Positions 34,418-45,877 of a stretch of DNA of 64,000 nt are shown one piece after another. The stretch comes from Punica granatum (taxonomy: Eukaryota > Streptophyta > Magnoliopsida > Myrtales > Lythraceae). The stretch covers positions 124,001 to 188,000 of the forward strand of contig NC_045134.1 in the NCBI RefSeq assembly GCF_007655135.1. Direction: 5' to 3'. Within the stretch, counting starts at the first letter, position 1. The number at the start of each line of letters is the position of its first letter. Below the pieces are notes generated by a model. The model was not told where the DNA came from and did no database searches. It was given only the letters and a program-made list of their open reading frames with translations. Position numbers and translations under genes: made by a program.

Positions 34418-36279
34418 GGGAAAATGACACTATTAATTCTATAACTTTACCATTTTTTGACATTGAGTCCTAAAAGTTTTATTTCGAAAAATCAAGTCCT
34501 AAAAGTCTTCGAAAAACGTCAGCAGTGGTCCGAAAAGTTTTGAAAAAGTGACAGGAGTGGTCCTATCCATCAACTACCGTTACCGTCCCGCATATGTGGA
34601 GTTAACGCCGTTCGTTTCGGTGACGTGGCCGTTAGTATGCTGACATGGCACCTTGGACGGACCGGAAAACCCGAAAGCCTGATTTTTAACCCAGCTTCGT
34701 CATGGCCGTCCACGACCATCGATGTCTCATTCTTCACCCGACTCCCTCCCCATCATCGATGTCCTGCAAAATCTCTCTTATGCTCACCCATCATCGATGT
34801 CCATCTCTAATGTTCCTGCCCTTCAAGATCTCTCGCTCTCAGATATCCAACAATCACAGAGTTCCATGAAACAACATCCCGCTCAGGCATTGCATCGAAC
34901 ATCTTTCGGGCATAATCCACAAACGCCCCATGTGATGAATACATGTGATGAATACATTGAGATCATGTTGTTATTGACAAATATATCTTTTTCAGAACCA
35001 TGTTTAGATGCAAAAGCTCGAATCATGATGTTATAAGCACTCAGGTTCAGGTTTTTGATGGAGTTGAACACATTAGCGGCATAAGTCAGAGACTACGAGC
35101 TCTGGTGAACACAAACGAAGATGAGCCGATTAACAAGGACGGATTCCGTGATGCTGAGGGACTTTACGAGTTGGATGTGGATCTGTCTGAGTTCTCTCAC
35201 GTTGTTACAGTCATTGATGAGCCGCAGAACCTGACGATTGACAGAAATGGAGTGCTCTGCAATTTTGTAGCATGGAGAACACCACAGACAGTTAAGTTAA
35301 TTGGCCAACATTACTTTGTTAAGACGATCCACAAAATTTTTCAGTTAACAAGTAATGAAGAGAACTTCAATGCCTGTGAAGACGATCCACAACCACAAAC
35401 ATCCCAGCTAGATCATTGACTTACTAGATTTGTTAGAGAGAATGCTATTGGTTAGTTTTGCATTCAACTAATCAAAATCTCAGTAATGAGAAAATGAACA
35501 CATTCTGGGCCAAAATTTTTGCTAATAATAATCTATACAATCTCCCAGCAAAAGACAGAAAACAAGATTTGGTCCGAATATAAGAGGAAGCAGATGAGAC
35601 ATCCTTCAATTCTATTTCTGAGAATTTGATGTTTCTGGCGAGCAGCCCCATGTTCACACCGGTGGAAAGCGGTTCGCTTGCTTTGGCTTCCAAGGATGAG
35701 ATGAACTTCAGATTGATAAAGCCCTTCTCGTCCACGCCGGAGAAATCGCTCTCCCTGTGAGAGAATATGCGGCGGATCGGCTTGTTATTGTAGCCAGCGT
35801 CTTCGGGGAAGCGAATTTCGGAGAAGAATCCTCTACGTTTTCGGAGAAGAATCCCGCTGTCGCGAAACAATTCCAAAACGTTTTGGAAGTCGAAGAAGAA
35901 GAGGAAGAAAACAGATAAGTCGAACAGAAGAGGAGAAGCAGTAGCAGAAGAAGAAGAGGAAGAAGACAGACATGTCGAGGTGTAATCCGATTTTATTGGT
36001 GGGTCGGGTATTACTGGCCCTGTTTGGGTCGAGTCGGGTTGAAATCCGGCAGATTTCATATCTGGTCCAACAACAACGTGCCACATCGTCGTATTAACGG
36101 CCACGTGGACGAATTTGACGCCGTTACGTCCACGTGGCGTCACGGTAACGGTCAGTCACATTTAGGACCAATGCTAACACTTTTTCAAACCTTTTAGGAC
36201 TTGGTTATCCGAAGTGAAACTTTTAGGATTCAATGTCAAAAAATAGCAAACCTTTAGGACCATTAGTGTTATTTTCCCC
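34418..36279. mobile_element. Mutator-like element with 9-bp duplication (Pack-MULE candidate)
   Basis: The element begins GGGAAAATGACACTATTAAT and ends, in inverted orientation, with GGGGAAAATAACACTAATGG. The arms stay recognisably inverted for about 200 bp, sharing TTTTTTGACATTGA and TTTGAAAAAGTG. The flanks TTTTTTCAC (34409-34417) and TTTTCTCAC (36280-36288) form a 9-bp target duplication with one mismatch, the Mutator signature. The GC-richer core has a plus-strand frame (35000-35419) and a minus-strand frame (35472-36143), neither resembling the MURA transposase. Inference: a non-autonomous element carrying captured host fragments of unknown origin. Confidence 0.78.
35000..35419 (+). pseudogene. 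Coding-like fragment of unknown origin inside the MULE
   Basis: An open stretch of 139 codons with ordinary codon usage (for example GLYELDVDLSEFSHVVTVID) and no stop until 35417-35419. I do not recognise the family. Its place between Mutator-like inverted arms suggests a captured exon or pieces of one, and nothing shows that it is expressed. The start is only the first available Met. Confidence 0.35.
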
Positions 36280-36288
36280 TTTTCTCAC

Positions 36289-37607
36289 CATTTCCTAGTC
36301 ATTTATGCCGGTAACCTTTCCAATGTATATTCATAACCATATCTTAATTGTTTTTCTTAATAATATTGTAATTATTGCATATTATCAAATTATAATTATT
36401 CTGACCCATCGAAACTCCGATTGAACCCATAAACCCATGCCTCAAGCAGTTCGACATCCGGTCTGATTCTAATAACACTAGGTGCAATACTTTTTTTTTA
36501 TATATTTTTGTGCATATGATTAAAATAAATAATCTACCTAGGTAATAAAGGAACGCAAAATATAATTGCGACGGTTGAATCGTACAGAAAATAGTATCAT
36601 TAAATATATGATATTGTATTTGCAATGAAAGAAAAAACTTTACAATAAACTTTGAAGAACAAAATGCAATGATGAGAACTTCAGAAGAACTAACTCGATT
36701 TCTATGGGATTATTATTGTAAAAAATTATCACAAAACAATTTTATATTTTTGAAAATTTTAAATACGAACTACATACAGAGGATGAGAGATTCTGTGCTA
36801 GGATAAGGTGTTGGGAATAAGAAGAGTATATAAATGATGGTGCAGAAAAGATTTTTCGTGCTTTCAACATTTAGTTGATTAAATTTGGCAAAACATTTCA
36901 TATATCGGGAAAGTCTTTTAAGCTATTGATTTAGTTTTTTTAAATAGTATCTAATTATATTCTAAAATACAAATAATATAGACGAATATGTCAAAAAAAT
37001 TTGACTCGACCACATGAAAAATATGTGTTAAATAATTAAAATAATAGAGAGAACCTTAAACCGTTATAGCAATAATCTTATATTTTGATTTAATTATTTA
37101 AGTAAATAAACCAGAACAGTAATTTCTATGGTACTTCATTAGCCATTCATAAATATCAAAATTTCTATTCTCATTTAAAAATTTAAGGAAAAATACGTAA
37201 CAAAATCTATACAATGCACGGGCAAGATAACTAAATAAAGTAAAATTAACTTGCGACAACAATAAATGTGTTTCTACTAATGCAATAGAAAAAATAAAAA
37301 GGTAAATACAGTTTTCAAAAATTTAAGAATAATATAATTTAAAAATAATTAATTATTTTTGCTGGATACCATTAGAGCTATTCATCATTAAAGTTTAACC
37401 AAAATAACATATAATGTAAAAAAATTAAAATATATATATGAATAGAGCCGTATTAAACACTTTATACTTTTTAGATTCATATTCGCACTTTCTACATAAA
37501 TTTGATGATCATGTTAAAATATTTAGTGAATTAATAATATATAAAACTGATTATGTTTTAGCCTAATTAATGGATAAATACAATACTAATCATAAATGAA
37601 ATAAATA
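36289..37607. other. AT-rich intergenic with transposon debris
   Basis: Near 36409-36480 is a short stretch resembling the right end of the hAT-like element at 43.6-45.6 kb (GGTCTGATTCTAATAACA against CCGGTTCTAATAACAATG), probably a remnant. The remainder is AT-rich. It may be the body of the Helitron whose 3' end is at 37634, but no 5' end could be assigned. Confidence 0.4.
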
Positions 37608-37634
37608 CCTGCAATGCAGGCATACTTAGACTAG
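37608..37634 (+). mobile_element. Helitron-like 3' terminus
   Basis: The hairpin CCTGCAATGCAGG is followed after ten bases by CTAG and then T. A short GC hairpin 10-12 bp before a CTRR end, with T next to it, is the standard Helitron 3' signature. The matching 5' TC end was not identified. Confidence 0.5.
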
Positions 37635-37938
37635 TGATAATAATCAGAGTAAATATGGACCTGAGACTGGAGGCTAGAGGAAAGGGCACAAAATTAATTC
37701 GCAAATGCTGATAATGGAAAATAGGAATGGCAGCAAGCAACTGCTAGAGATTGGAACCTCTCTCTCCGTCTGTCTGGTCACCTTGACATGCAAGAGTTTG
37801 TCACCACCAAGAGACAAAAATCTATCAGCATAATAATTATTTCTTCACTCTTCTTTTTCGCTATAAAAAAAAGTCTATGCACGTAGTATAAGCAAATTAG
37901 AGAATTCGATAAAGAGATATGGGTAGATCCAAATTTAA

Positions 37939-38250
37939 GAGTGCGTTTGGATTGAGAGTTGAGTTGAGTTGAGTTGAGTTTTGGTTTTAATTGGTTTGTA
38001 ATGATTGTATCGTTGAATTATAAGAAAAAGTGTGAAAAAGTAATAAATAATTGAGAGAAAATAATGATTAAGTAATGATTGTGTCGTTGAATTGTGAAAA
38101 AGTAATAAATAACTGAGAGAATTTAATATTAAAAATTGAATTGAATGGTTAAATTTTTTTTTTAAAAGTAATGATTGTGATGTTGAATTGAAGATAAGTG
38201 GAGTTGAGTTGAGTTAAGTTGAACATTGTTTATAAAACAAACACATCCAA
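37939..38250. mobile_element. Small MITE-like element with GAGTT repeats (putative)
   Basis: The left end GAGTGCGTTTGGATTGAG is partly mirrored at the right by GGATGTGTTTG on the minus strand. GAGTTGAGTT repeats lie inside both ends, and a block with ATGATTGT and GTTGAATT recurs between. No clean target duplication was found. Confidence 0.35.
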
Positions 38251-38589
38251 TTTCTAGATCATTTGTATGAGTGTCATTACATTATATTTCTTTCTTATTT
38301 GGTCACTCTTTGTTGTACCATCATCATCATCATCATAGCGTTAATATATTATATCTATCTATATATGCGCATATATTGGGTTTGTTTTTCTACAATATAT
38401 ATATATATATTTATTTATTTATTTATTTATTTACCTAAAAATGTATGTATCATCATTCAAGTAAATTAATTGAATTTTTTCAAACAAATTAAAATAATTT
38501 AATTACACGGACTGAAAAGATACTTGAACCTACCGACAAAAATAATTTACTTACATTGTGCAAAACTTATTTGAAGTATAGGTAAATTA

Positions 38590-38775
38590 TTGGGGACGTT
38601 TGGTTTTAGAGTTAAAGTAATTTTCATTTTGATTTTGATTTTGATTGTGCAAAAAGACAAATGAGATAGTATTATAAATTTGACTTGGAAAACGTGTATT
38701 TTTGTTGTGTAGTGGGTAGAGTTAAAATCAAAATCATGATTCTAAAATCTGATCATGAAATCAAACGGGCAGAGT
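38590..38775. mobile_element. Short MITE-like inverted repeat (putative)
   Basis: GGGGACGTTTGGTTTTAGAG near 38592 is mirrored by CTGCCCGTTTGATTTCATG on the minus strand ending near 38773, with the body rich in GATTTTGATTTT. Size and CGTTTG ends suit a MITE. The duplication site is unclear. Confidence 0.35.
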
Positions 38776-38880
38776 TTTAAAAAATGAGTATCTGTCAATC
38801 ACTCATTGGTCGGGAGGTGAATGTATGGTACTTTCTTCCTCTTTTTTCTTTTATGGGTATTTCAGTATCCATAATACCAA

Positions 38881-39678
38881 GGTTGTCAGGATAGAATAGG
38901 TAGGAGGTCGTGGGATAATGAAGGGTAGGATCGGATGGGTGAATCGTAAGATCTTATTTGTAATTATATATATATATAACATGCTTTCCTATTCATTAGG
39001 ACTCACAAATCACAATTCTTAGCTAGCATAAAATTCAGCAAACCCGAACGCAGCAGAGAGCTCGAAGCATAAACCCAAACACTCAGCGAAGGCAAGACCA
39101 GAGAGCTCGAAGCCTCAAACCTCACCTACCAATAGTAGACCAGAGAGCTCGAAGACCAGCAGCTCGGTGAAAGGCAGGATGGAATATGGACAGCAGCTTC
39201 GCGACCAGCAGCTCCGAGACCAGCAGCTCCGCGACCAGCAGCTCTGTGAAATCCTCAAACCTCAGCTCAGCTCCGCAACGCCCCCTATACTCGAAGGACG
39301 ACGATATGAGCGGGGGACGAAGGCAATTTCAACCGGAGAAGAAGGGCAAGCCGGCAAGGAGTCCAATTGGAAGCCGGCTGGAGTTTTCTTTCATCGACAG
39401 GAGTCATTCAGTCGAAGACTAAAAAAGAAATAGGGGAAAAAATTTTCAATTGGGCTGCTCTATGGGCCGAAAAGTTGGGCTGGGCTTGGGCCAATTTTGT
39501 GGACTGAAGCTGAAGGTAGGATCGGTAGGATCCCACCAATCCTATGATTCCACGACTTGACTTGCGATCCAAGCACGATTCTGCAATTTTGATCCCCGAG
39601 GTGAAATCGAGATTGCTAGCCACCATAAGGATCGTAGAATCGTGTGATTCTACTGCTTCAATCGGGATTCTGACAACC
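38881..39678. mobile_element. Non-autonomous DNA transposon with GGTTGTCAG ends (putative)
   Basis: GGTTGTCAGGAT (38881-38892) is mirrored by GGTTGTCAGAAT on the minus strand (39667-39678). Subterminal GGTAGGATCGG-type motifs occur at both sides. The core (39000-39440) is unusually GC-rich for the area, with short tandem AGCTC/GACCAGCAG repeats and overlapping open frames that are probably repeat artefacts. A decayed 8-bp duplication is possible. Confidence 0.45.
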
Positions 39679-39825
39679 ATAATTAATACAGTTCGAGTCA
39701 GGTCGGTCACTAAGAGATAAGGCTCTCCCAATTAACAATTTTTTATATTAACAAGATTCTAAGTCCAAGAGGTTATTTAAGGGAAATAAGTGTTATGGTA
39801 CTTTTATTTAAGATAAACGTATTGT

Positions 39826-40065
39826 AGGATTTTGCGCATATATATCGTTGGAGGAGCATGAATAATTGCTCATATTCAATACAAGGAAAAAAGCCCACTT
39901 GCTATCAAAAGAAGGCGCTCACTAGAAGTCATAGGTTCAATACGAAGGATTTTGCGCATACATATATTATTGGAGGAGCATGAATATGTGCTCATATTCA
40001 GTACAGGAAAAAATGACACTTGCTATCAAAAGAGGGTGCTCGCCTCTTGACGTGGAAATCACAAG
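39826..40065 (+). repeat. 120-bp tandem duplication
   Basis: Two adjacent copies begin AGGATTTTGCGCATA at 39826 and 39946 and share GGAGGAGCATGAATA and CTTGCTATCAAAAGA. They differ at several sites, so this is an old local duplication. It lies just upstream of the NPH3 gene leader. Confidence 0.75.
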
Positions 40066-40189
40066 TTCGATATCCAGTGAAACTATATGTGTTTCTTTAT
40101 TAATTATTTAATATCCCTTTTTCATTATTCTAAGACCTCTAACCAAGAAAAAACCCACTGGCTCAACTGAGCAGTACTAGAAAACGACT

Positions 40190-40518
40190 TACTGTTCATA
40201 TGCGGTTTCTCTCTGTCTCTCTCTCTCTCTCTCCCATGCTCTCTTTCTGCTCCGCTGCCTCACCTTCCTATCCTTCCTCCAGTTAGTTCACGCCCGCGGG
40301 CCCCACGGTCCCACGTCACCTCTGCTCTCCTCTCACCCAGGCCCCCATCCAATCCAAAGATAGATAGAGAGAGCTCTCTCCGCAGCTTCGGCATTTCTTC
40401 GCTGTCTTGTGTGTGATAAATCCATTCATTCGGGCTTGGTTAGTTAGTTATAGCCATAGCTAGCTTATTGGGTTGGGAGTTGGGGTTACTTTCAATGCAG
40501 AGCCAGAGGATTTTGTAA
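40190..40518 (+). promoter_or_regulatory. Promoter-proximal/5' leader region of the NPH3 gene
   Basis: A CT-rich stretch (CTCTCTGTCTCTCTCTCTCT near 40210) followed by GC-richer sequence precedes the start codon at 40519. Such CT blocks are common near plant transcription starts. No single TATA box stands out. Confidence 0.4.
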
Positions 40519-42689
40519 ATGGCGCAGCACTGTGATCTTCAAATCCACATTAACAGTCAGCGAACATTCTTTGTGAATGCGGTTGGTCAGCCTTCCTTCT
40601 CTGTTTTTTTTTTTTTTGGGAACTCCTTCCACTTTTAATTCTAAATTGAGGTGAGATGCATGATGTTCCATCCCTCCCTCCCTCCCCGCACCTGTGGTTC
40701 TGCAGAAAACAATATCAGCCTACTCGGGAAGGCTGAAGAAGATAATAAAACAAGACGAGAGAGGGACCCGGACCAAGAATTCGGTTATAGAGGTCAACAA
40801 CTTCCCTGGAGGCCCAGATGGATTTGAATTGGTCTTGAGATTCTGCTACAACAAAGGCCATATACCGATCACCGCCTTAAATGTGTCCCTCCTCCACTGC
40901 TGTGCGGTTTTCCTGGGCATGATGGACAAGGTGTCGACCCGCAACCTCTGTCAACAGACAGAGACGTTTCTCGAGGGGATCTTGGAGTGGCCGTGGAAGG
41001 ATATTGTGGTGACCCTCAAGAGCTGCGAAACTTTCCTTACCTATGCGGACACAACTGGGCTCCTCACAAAGCTCATATGCGCTCTCCTGGCCAAGATCGC
41101 AGCTCATGATGATCAGAATAATTCCGACATCAATCTTCAGATTGCTTCCTCTTCTTCATCCTCATCTTCTCCAGAAACCATCAGATTCTCGTCCTCCTCC
41201 GCCAGGACCACTCCCGAACTAATGAAGCAAGTAGTCGCCAAGTCCTCCAAGTCCTGGTGGTTCTACGATTTAACACTTCTATCACCATCGATCATAGAAA
41301 AGATTGTGAAGGGCTTGGGGACCTTTGGGTTGGAGAACAACAGCATAGTCCTCACGAGATTCCTCCTGCATTACCTGAACACTGCGTGTCAAACTCCTCA
41401 GAGCAACAGACTTGATCTGCAGTATCCTCCCAGCCCCGGCCCCGGCCCCTCAAAGGTGGAATATGGGGGGATTGCAGACACAGCAGTCTATGGAGTCATT
41501 GAGGCGTGCAAGTCCTCAATGTCGGCGTTTTCATGCAGAGGGCTGTTCCGGGTATTGAGGATTGTGTCCACCTTTGGACCCAGCAAAGAATGCAGGTTGG
41601 GATTGGAGACGCTGATTGGGAGAATGCTTGATCAAGCAACCGTAGATGACCTCCTGGTCTCTGGGCTTTTCAGAGGCCAGCAGGGAGTTTACGATGTGAA
41701 TCTGGTGGTGAGATTGATCCGGGTGTTTGTGAATGGGGACGGATCATCAACTCCACATGATAAGATGAAGAAGGTGGGCAGGTTGGTGGACAAGTACCTC
41801 CGGGAGATAGCGCCTGATCAGAACCTTAAAATGTCGAGGTTCCTCGGAGTTGCGGGAAGCTTGCCGGACTCTGCTAGAGACAGCTTTGATGGGGTCTACA
41901 GAGCAATTGACATATTCCTCAAGGTGAATTATAATTCAATTACTTCTCATATTGGTCTATGAATTAATATTGATGGGATTCGCCAGAATACGTAACTGAA
42001 TGGGAAAAATTTGGTGGCAGCAAACCAATTACTTTAATTTCCCATTGATTCATGGATTCTTATTTTGCTGCTTACATGCTAGCTAGTTAACAAAAATGTT
42101 TTAAGTGTATTTTATTAAAAGAGAGTACAGTACAGTGGCGCATGCCCTTGACTGTTGACTTAATAATAATTAATTAAATTCAATGAATGAATGATTAATG
42201 AATCTGCAGTCGCATCCATCTCTATCGTTTGAGGAGAGGTCGAGGCTGTGCAGATGTCTCAACTATGAGAAGCTGAGCCTGGAAGCATGTAAGGACCTCA
42301 CTAAGAATCCTAAGATCCCTCCAAGAATCGCAGTGCAAGCACTCATGTGTCAGCATCAGGAGCAGCAGCAGCAGAACTCGACCGAAGATAGCTGCTGCCC
42401 CATGGCAAAAGAAAGCCCTGTTCAGACTCCGAATTCAAGCACAATGAGCAAGTACACGCAGTTGATGGTGTACAACGGTGGTGGGAATTACGTTATAGAC
42501 GCGGAGAGCATGATACCGGCCAAGGAGGAGGAGGAGGAGGACATGAAGGTGAACCTGCAGGAGATGCAGTGGAGGGTGGTGGAGTTGGAGAAGGTGTGCA
42601 AGCAGATGAAGGGCCAGATGTCTAAGATGGTCCGCCACCCTTCCTCCTCTGCCTCTACTCCCACCAGGGCCCTGCCTAGGCTCTGTTAA
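40519..42689 (+). CDS. BTB/POZ-NPH3 family protein, three exons
   Basis: NRL (NPH3/RPT2-like) protein; the family serves in CUL3 ubiquitin-ligase substrate adaptation and phototropin or auxin-related signalling at the plasma membrane. Exons 40519-40581, 40706-41923 and 42210-42689, all phase-0 GT-AG junctions, give 586 residues. The BTB domain spans about residues 5-100 and starts CDLQIHINSQRTFFV. The NPH3 domain runs from about 205 (WWFYDLTLLSPSIIEKIV) to about 510, with the family motif LNYEKLSLEACKDL just after the second intron. An acidic stretch and short coiled coil (538-567, MQWRVVELEKVCKQM) end the protein. The short N-terminus and early intron are most like the At3g22104 subgroup. 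ATG 40519 is chosen because it reads straight into the BTB strand. An in-frame GTG at 40694 belongs to the first intron. Confidence 0.92.
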
Positions 42690-43619
42690 TAACCCTATAC
42701 TTGCACATATATCTATATCTATATATGATAAAATACATTGCATGGCCATCGGCTTCTTTGTGATTTGCCATTGCATGGGTTTTCCTTTTCCTTACGTTTT
42801 AGGGGGAATGCCAGCAATGCAATTTCTATTCTCGTGTCATTTTGGCGTTGTCTAGCATCTAGGCCCAAGTCGCAATTTTGAGGAATTCCCCTTCGTTTTC
42901 TTTCTTTCTTTTTTCTTTTTTTTTTGTCTTTTAGTCAAACTTGATTCGCTTAGGTGCCTCCTTATTGCCCAAAAAAAAAAAGTTGATTGCTATTCCCAAA
43001 AACATTTTATCAAGTAATGTCTCATTAATTATTTCCGTTCCAGCATAGCTACAGTCGAAATGAACATAAAATACTCACCGAAAAAAGTAATGAACATAAA
43101 ATAATGACGTCGAAGTAAGGGCATAATTGGCCGTCACTTGCCGCGGGCTTTGTCTTAACTTAATTTAAAACTGGAATCAATTTAGAATGTCACTAGGCAG
43201 TTTTCACACTAAGATCGGCATAGCTCAAGAAAACAAAACCAAATCCAATTGTCTAAATCTTTCTACTATTTTCCATTGGTTATATATATAGCCCTATAGC
43301 TACAGCTACAACTACTTAGGATTATAACATTTCGTCAAAAGGTACACGCTCGACTTTAATTAATCAAATCAATCCTCCCGATGAACATATGACACAGGTA
43401 TAAGTGTCACGTGAACCTTATTAAATTAAGCCAACCATCATAATAAAGATTCGCCCACCAAAATACAACCAGACACTGTATATATGTACGCATACACACA
43501 CACACACATTTATATATGAAGGTTTCGACCACGACACTTGTCAGATGAGGTTGTCTTTACTTCTGCAAGTTTGCGATTTTTATTCTTTTTTCTTTTTTTT
43601 TTTCCTTTGAAAAGAATCA
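42690..43619. other. 3' flank of the NPH3 gene, no further gene seen
   Basis: Starts with the 3' untranslated region (ATAAAATA near 42728 could serve polyadenylation) and passes into AT-rich intergenic sequence with poly-T near 42910-42925, an A run near 42970 and a (CA)n run near 43495. No coding segment was recognised. Confidence 0.5.
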
Positions 43620-43627
43620 TTTCGCCT

Positions 43628-45646
43628 CAGTATTATCAGAACCGGACCGGACAGCGAACCGGTCGAGACATGGATTCACGGGTTTATGGGTTCACCCGGG
43701 AGTTCGATGGGTCGGACCGCTTATTTGATTATAAAATAAATAAATATTTATTATTATAAGAAGATAATATCAAATAGTAATACAATAAAATAAAAGAGTA
43801 ATAAAATTTCAGATGCTCTAGCAGTGGAAGTAGCTCCAGATTTGGCAAAACAACGAGCTTGAAAGCAACTCCAAATTTGGAATCAGTTCCAGATTTGGCA
43901 AAAAGCCACAAAACAACGACCTCTGCAATTCTATATGGACACCTTAGCAACCAACAATGATGGAGGTTCATGAAAGTTGCAAAATTTGGTTGACAAACAT
44001 GAGTTATAAGACCACAGCAACCTCAGCACACAAGTGTCTAACCTTCACAGTTCATTCATACAACTCACACGTAAATCAAAGTTCAACATCACAAGAGATA
44101 AATCACAATTGCTTCATCCAACGAGGACTCACTAATTAGTTAATAGCATCAGCAATTCCATGCACTCCAAAATCACCTTTAGCACTCACGATGCAATCGG
44201 ATTCAAACTACAACACTCATGATGCTTAAAAGTCATGTTCTGGTTTCAAATGATTAATGATTAAAACACTTTGACCTTCTCTTATGCAGGATTTTTGGTA
44301 CAATTAGTATCACCATTACATTTATTTGGGGGCAAGTAATGCCTTGGTTATCTCAGTTGTACGATCAATGCAATTACATCTGCACAAATAATTGCTTTTA
44401 ACACATAGAAAATGTTATTAAATTTGCTTGAAGTCCTATTGATATACCTTTTCTAGCAAATGGAAGTATGTGTAACTGTAGTAGAGATCATAGCCTGGCA
44501 ATTTAGGGATCCCAAATGATTGGCTGAAGGAGATTGTGCTCTCAGCTCCTCCCTAAACTAAATAAGAATAAAACAAACAAATTTCCCATTGCTGACTTAG
44601 TTCAGAATGAACCATTCTCTGTTCATATTTGTAGTCTACAAATTTTTCAATCAATGGATATCATATTAACTAATTCGGGAAAAATCGAATATTCTAGTTT
44701 GTCTGAGAGTTTATGGGGCCAAAACAAATATGAGGAACTTCAATAGTATGGCAAAGCGCATTTCAAAATGTTAATGGTGAGTGCTTAAGAGAATGTAATT
44801 GGTCTTGTAACTTTTTGTTGAGAATGGATTGTTTCTGCTATAAAGTATCTGTAGTTGGTATTTAAGCTAGTTCTTATGGAGCTCGTTGACTTCAGCAAAA
44901 ATAACCAACCACTCCCTTAACATTCAGCAACAACAAGTCGCCGTAATTTCAATTTTCATTTTCAACAAAATCAACCAATCAACGCCTCAATTTGTCACCG
45001 CAACCGCAAGCAAAGGAGAAGAGGAAGAGGAAGCTCGAACCGTGCCTTGCCTGTAGACTCTGGATTGTGCAATCACAGAAGTTGCCGCTCGAGGGTCTGG
45101 ACGCTAGAGTCTGGAGAGTGGAGACTCTGGTCTGGACTCTGCAATCACAGAAGCTGCCACTCGAATGATGGAAGGAGAAGATTATGGACTTTGTCGCTCG
45201 AAGGAGAAGAGGAAGACTGGTTTGGACTCTGCCACTCGAAGGAGAAGACGAAACTTGCGACGATCGAGCCCGAAGCAGAAGACGAAACTGCCGCTCGACT
45301 GATCACTGATGAACTGAGTTGAGGTGATGAGCTAACGGCGAAGATGAAGAACAGAGGAAGAACGAAGAAGACGACTAAGGTTTTCGAATTTCCATCCAAG
45401 TCTGCGATTTTTGCCCGATTTCAGTTCGGGTCGAGTGGGTTTTGGTTCGCATTTCATTTAAATTTCTAAACCCATGCAACCGGCCGGTTTGAATAGTTCG
45501 ATGGGTTTATCTAAAAACCGGCCGATTTCTGGATTTATCGGTTTTTTTGTGCATTTCGGGTTTTTTAGCTAACCGGACTGGACATAGGTCCGGTTTCCAG
45601 TCCGATCGATCAAACCGGCCGGTCCGATCCGGTTCTAATAACAATG
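43628..45646. mobile_element. hAT-like non-autonomous element with perfect 8-bp target duplication
   Basis: TTTCGCCT occurs immediately outside both ends (43620-43627 and 45647-45654). The ends are inverted: CAGTATTATCAGAACCGGAC at the left and CATTGTTATTAGAACCGGAT on the minus strand at the right. An 8-bp duplication is diagnostic of hAT. Subterminal regions are rich in CCGG/CCGGTT motifs. The 2-kb body has no hAT transposase; a GC-richer part at 45000-45340 contains imperfect repeats such as GAAGTTGCCGCTCGA and GAAGCTGCCACTCGA and may be captured or expanded sequence. Confidence 0.85.
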
Positions 45647-45751
45647 TTTCGCCTACTAAACTATGGGCGTTAGGCATCTGTACGACCTAAACTATTTTTC
45701 TAGTAGTATATAGATATAGATATTTATAAATTAATTAATGTTCTTTATTAT

Positions 45752-45877
45752 TGTAGATAATATTAGTTGTGACCCAATCGAGTCTGTATATCTTGTATAT
45801 ATAGTTAAGAAAGATATAATAATGGTGTCATGATACATGATGAGTTATACAAGGTAAGAGTATATCTCGAGATGTCA
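45752..45877 (-). mobile_element. 3' LTR of a deleted Ty1/copia element (126 bp)
   Basis: On the plus strand it starts TGTAGATAATATTAG and ends ATCTCGAGATGTCA, and it matches 48213-48338 almost base for base. Because the element runs on the minus strand, this is its 3' LTR. At 126 bp it is very short for copia. Confidence 0.85.

Noticed and set aside
38263..38469. Small hydrophobic protein
   Set aside because: Made of TA, CAT and TTTA microsatellite sequence; the hydrophobicity follows from base composition.
42435..42776. Antisense frame over the last NPH3 exon
   Set aside because: His/Leu-rich shadow of the Glu-rich and coiled-coil coding sequence on the plus strand.
45047..45399. Gene inside the hAT-like element
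   Set aside because: Both strands are open because of short GAAGGAGAAGA-type repeats; no domain and no splice-consistent extension.
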